Of a DNA stretch of 40,772 bases, positions 40,745-40,772 are shown one piece after another. A program made the position numbers and the translations under genes. Source of the stretch: GCA-003244245 sp036266995 (GTDB lineage: Bacteria; Actinomycetota; Actinomycetes; Mycobacteriales; Pseudonocardiaceae). The stretch is taken from contig DATAWX010000123.1 of assembly GCA_036266995.1 (NCBI GenBank), forward strand, positions 1 through 40,772. The letters are read 5' to 3'. Numbering within the stretch: the first letter of the stretch is position 1; each line of letters opens with the position of its first letter. The notes beneath the pieces were generated by a model. That model did not search any database, was not told the origin of the DNA, and saw nothing but the letters and a program-made list of their open reading frames with translations.

Positions 40745-40772
40745 GTGTTCACCGGCATCGTCGAGGAACTCG
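40745..40772 (+). CDS. ribE: Riboflavin synthase alpha chain, first codons only
   Basis: GTG 40745 preceded by GGGAGGGATG starts the peptide MFTGIVEEL, the near-invariant opening of riboflavin synthase. Position after rpe agrees with the actinobacterial rib gene order. The rest lies beyond the window edge. Confidence 0.8.

Noticed and set aside
1..40772. CRISPR arrays, insertion sequences, rRNA genes
   Set aside because: I looked for regularly spaced repeats, transposase motifs and rRNA sequence and saw none.

Overview
The window is high-GC DNA from an actinomycete. Several things support this: a BldD-type regulator with both c-di-GMP motifs, an mIHF-type nucleoid protein, and a PriA lacking helicase motifs. 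The order aroC-aroK-aroB-aroQ-pepQ-efp-nusB-bldD-pyrR-pyrB-pyrC-carA-carB-pyrF-mihF-gmk-rpoZ-coaBC-priA-fmt-rsmB-rpe-ribE is also the classic actinobacterial chromosomal order. A Pseudonocardiales-like host is my guess; genus cannot be read from the sequence. GTG starts and 1-4 bp stop/start overlaps are frequent, so most genes sit in tightly coupled operons.

Region 1 (1-13669) is a nitrogen-scavenging island. It opens inside a urea ABC transporter (urtB, cut by the window edge, then urtC, urtD, urtE). A minus-strand PIN-like nuclease gene and a gene-poor stretch follow. Next comes a urease operon, ureA, a fused ureB-ureC, ureF, ureG and ureD, without ureE. A FitAB/VapBC-type toxin-antitoxin pair follows. 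Then comes a leader matching the guanidine-I (ykkC) riboswitch, directly ahead of an agmatinase-fold hydrolase and an overlapping APC-family permease. I infer a full route: guanidine enters, the hydrolase makes urea plus ammonia, and urease finishes the job while Urt imports external urea. A GlnR-like box precedes the riboswitch.

Region 2 (13707-20926) holds shikimate genes (aroC, aroK, aroB, aroQ), a proline peptidase, EF-P, NusB and, on the opposite strand, BldD. The 1.15 kb gap between aroC and aroK is the most unusual stretch. It holds a minus-strand 51-residue peptide gene with a strong ribosome binding site and a RiPP-precursor-like layout, repeated ACTACCTAGT palindromes, and nested inverted repeats.

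Region 3 (21170-29507) is the pyrimidine operon pyrR-pyrB-pyrC-carA-carB-pyrF, headed by a PyrR-binding RNA hairpin. A perfect 18-bp inverted repeat encloses the pyrF start codon.

Region 4 (29586-40772) carries mihF, gmk, rpoZ, coaBC, priA, fmt, rsmB, rpe and the first codons of ribE. The usual metK is absent between coaBC and priA; the junction instead holds a 42-bp perfect palindrome plus a second hairpin. Between rsmB and rpe lie a decayed gene, an SDR oxidoreductase and an N-domain-less Hsp100/Clp ATPase.
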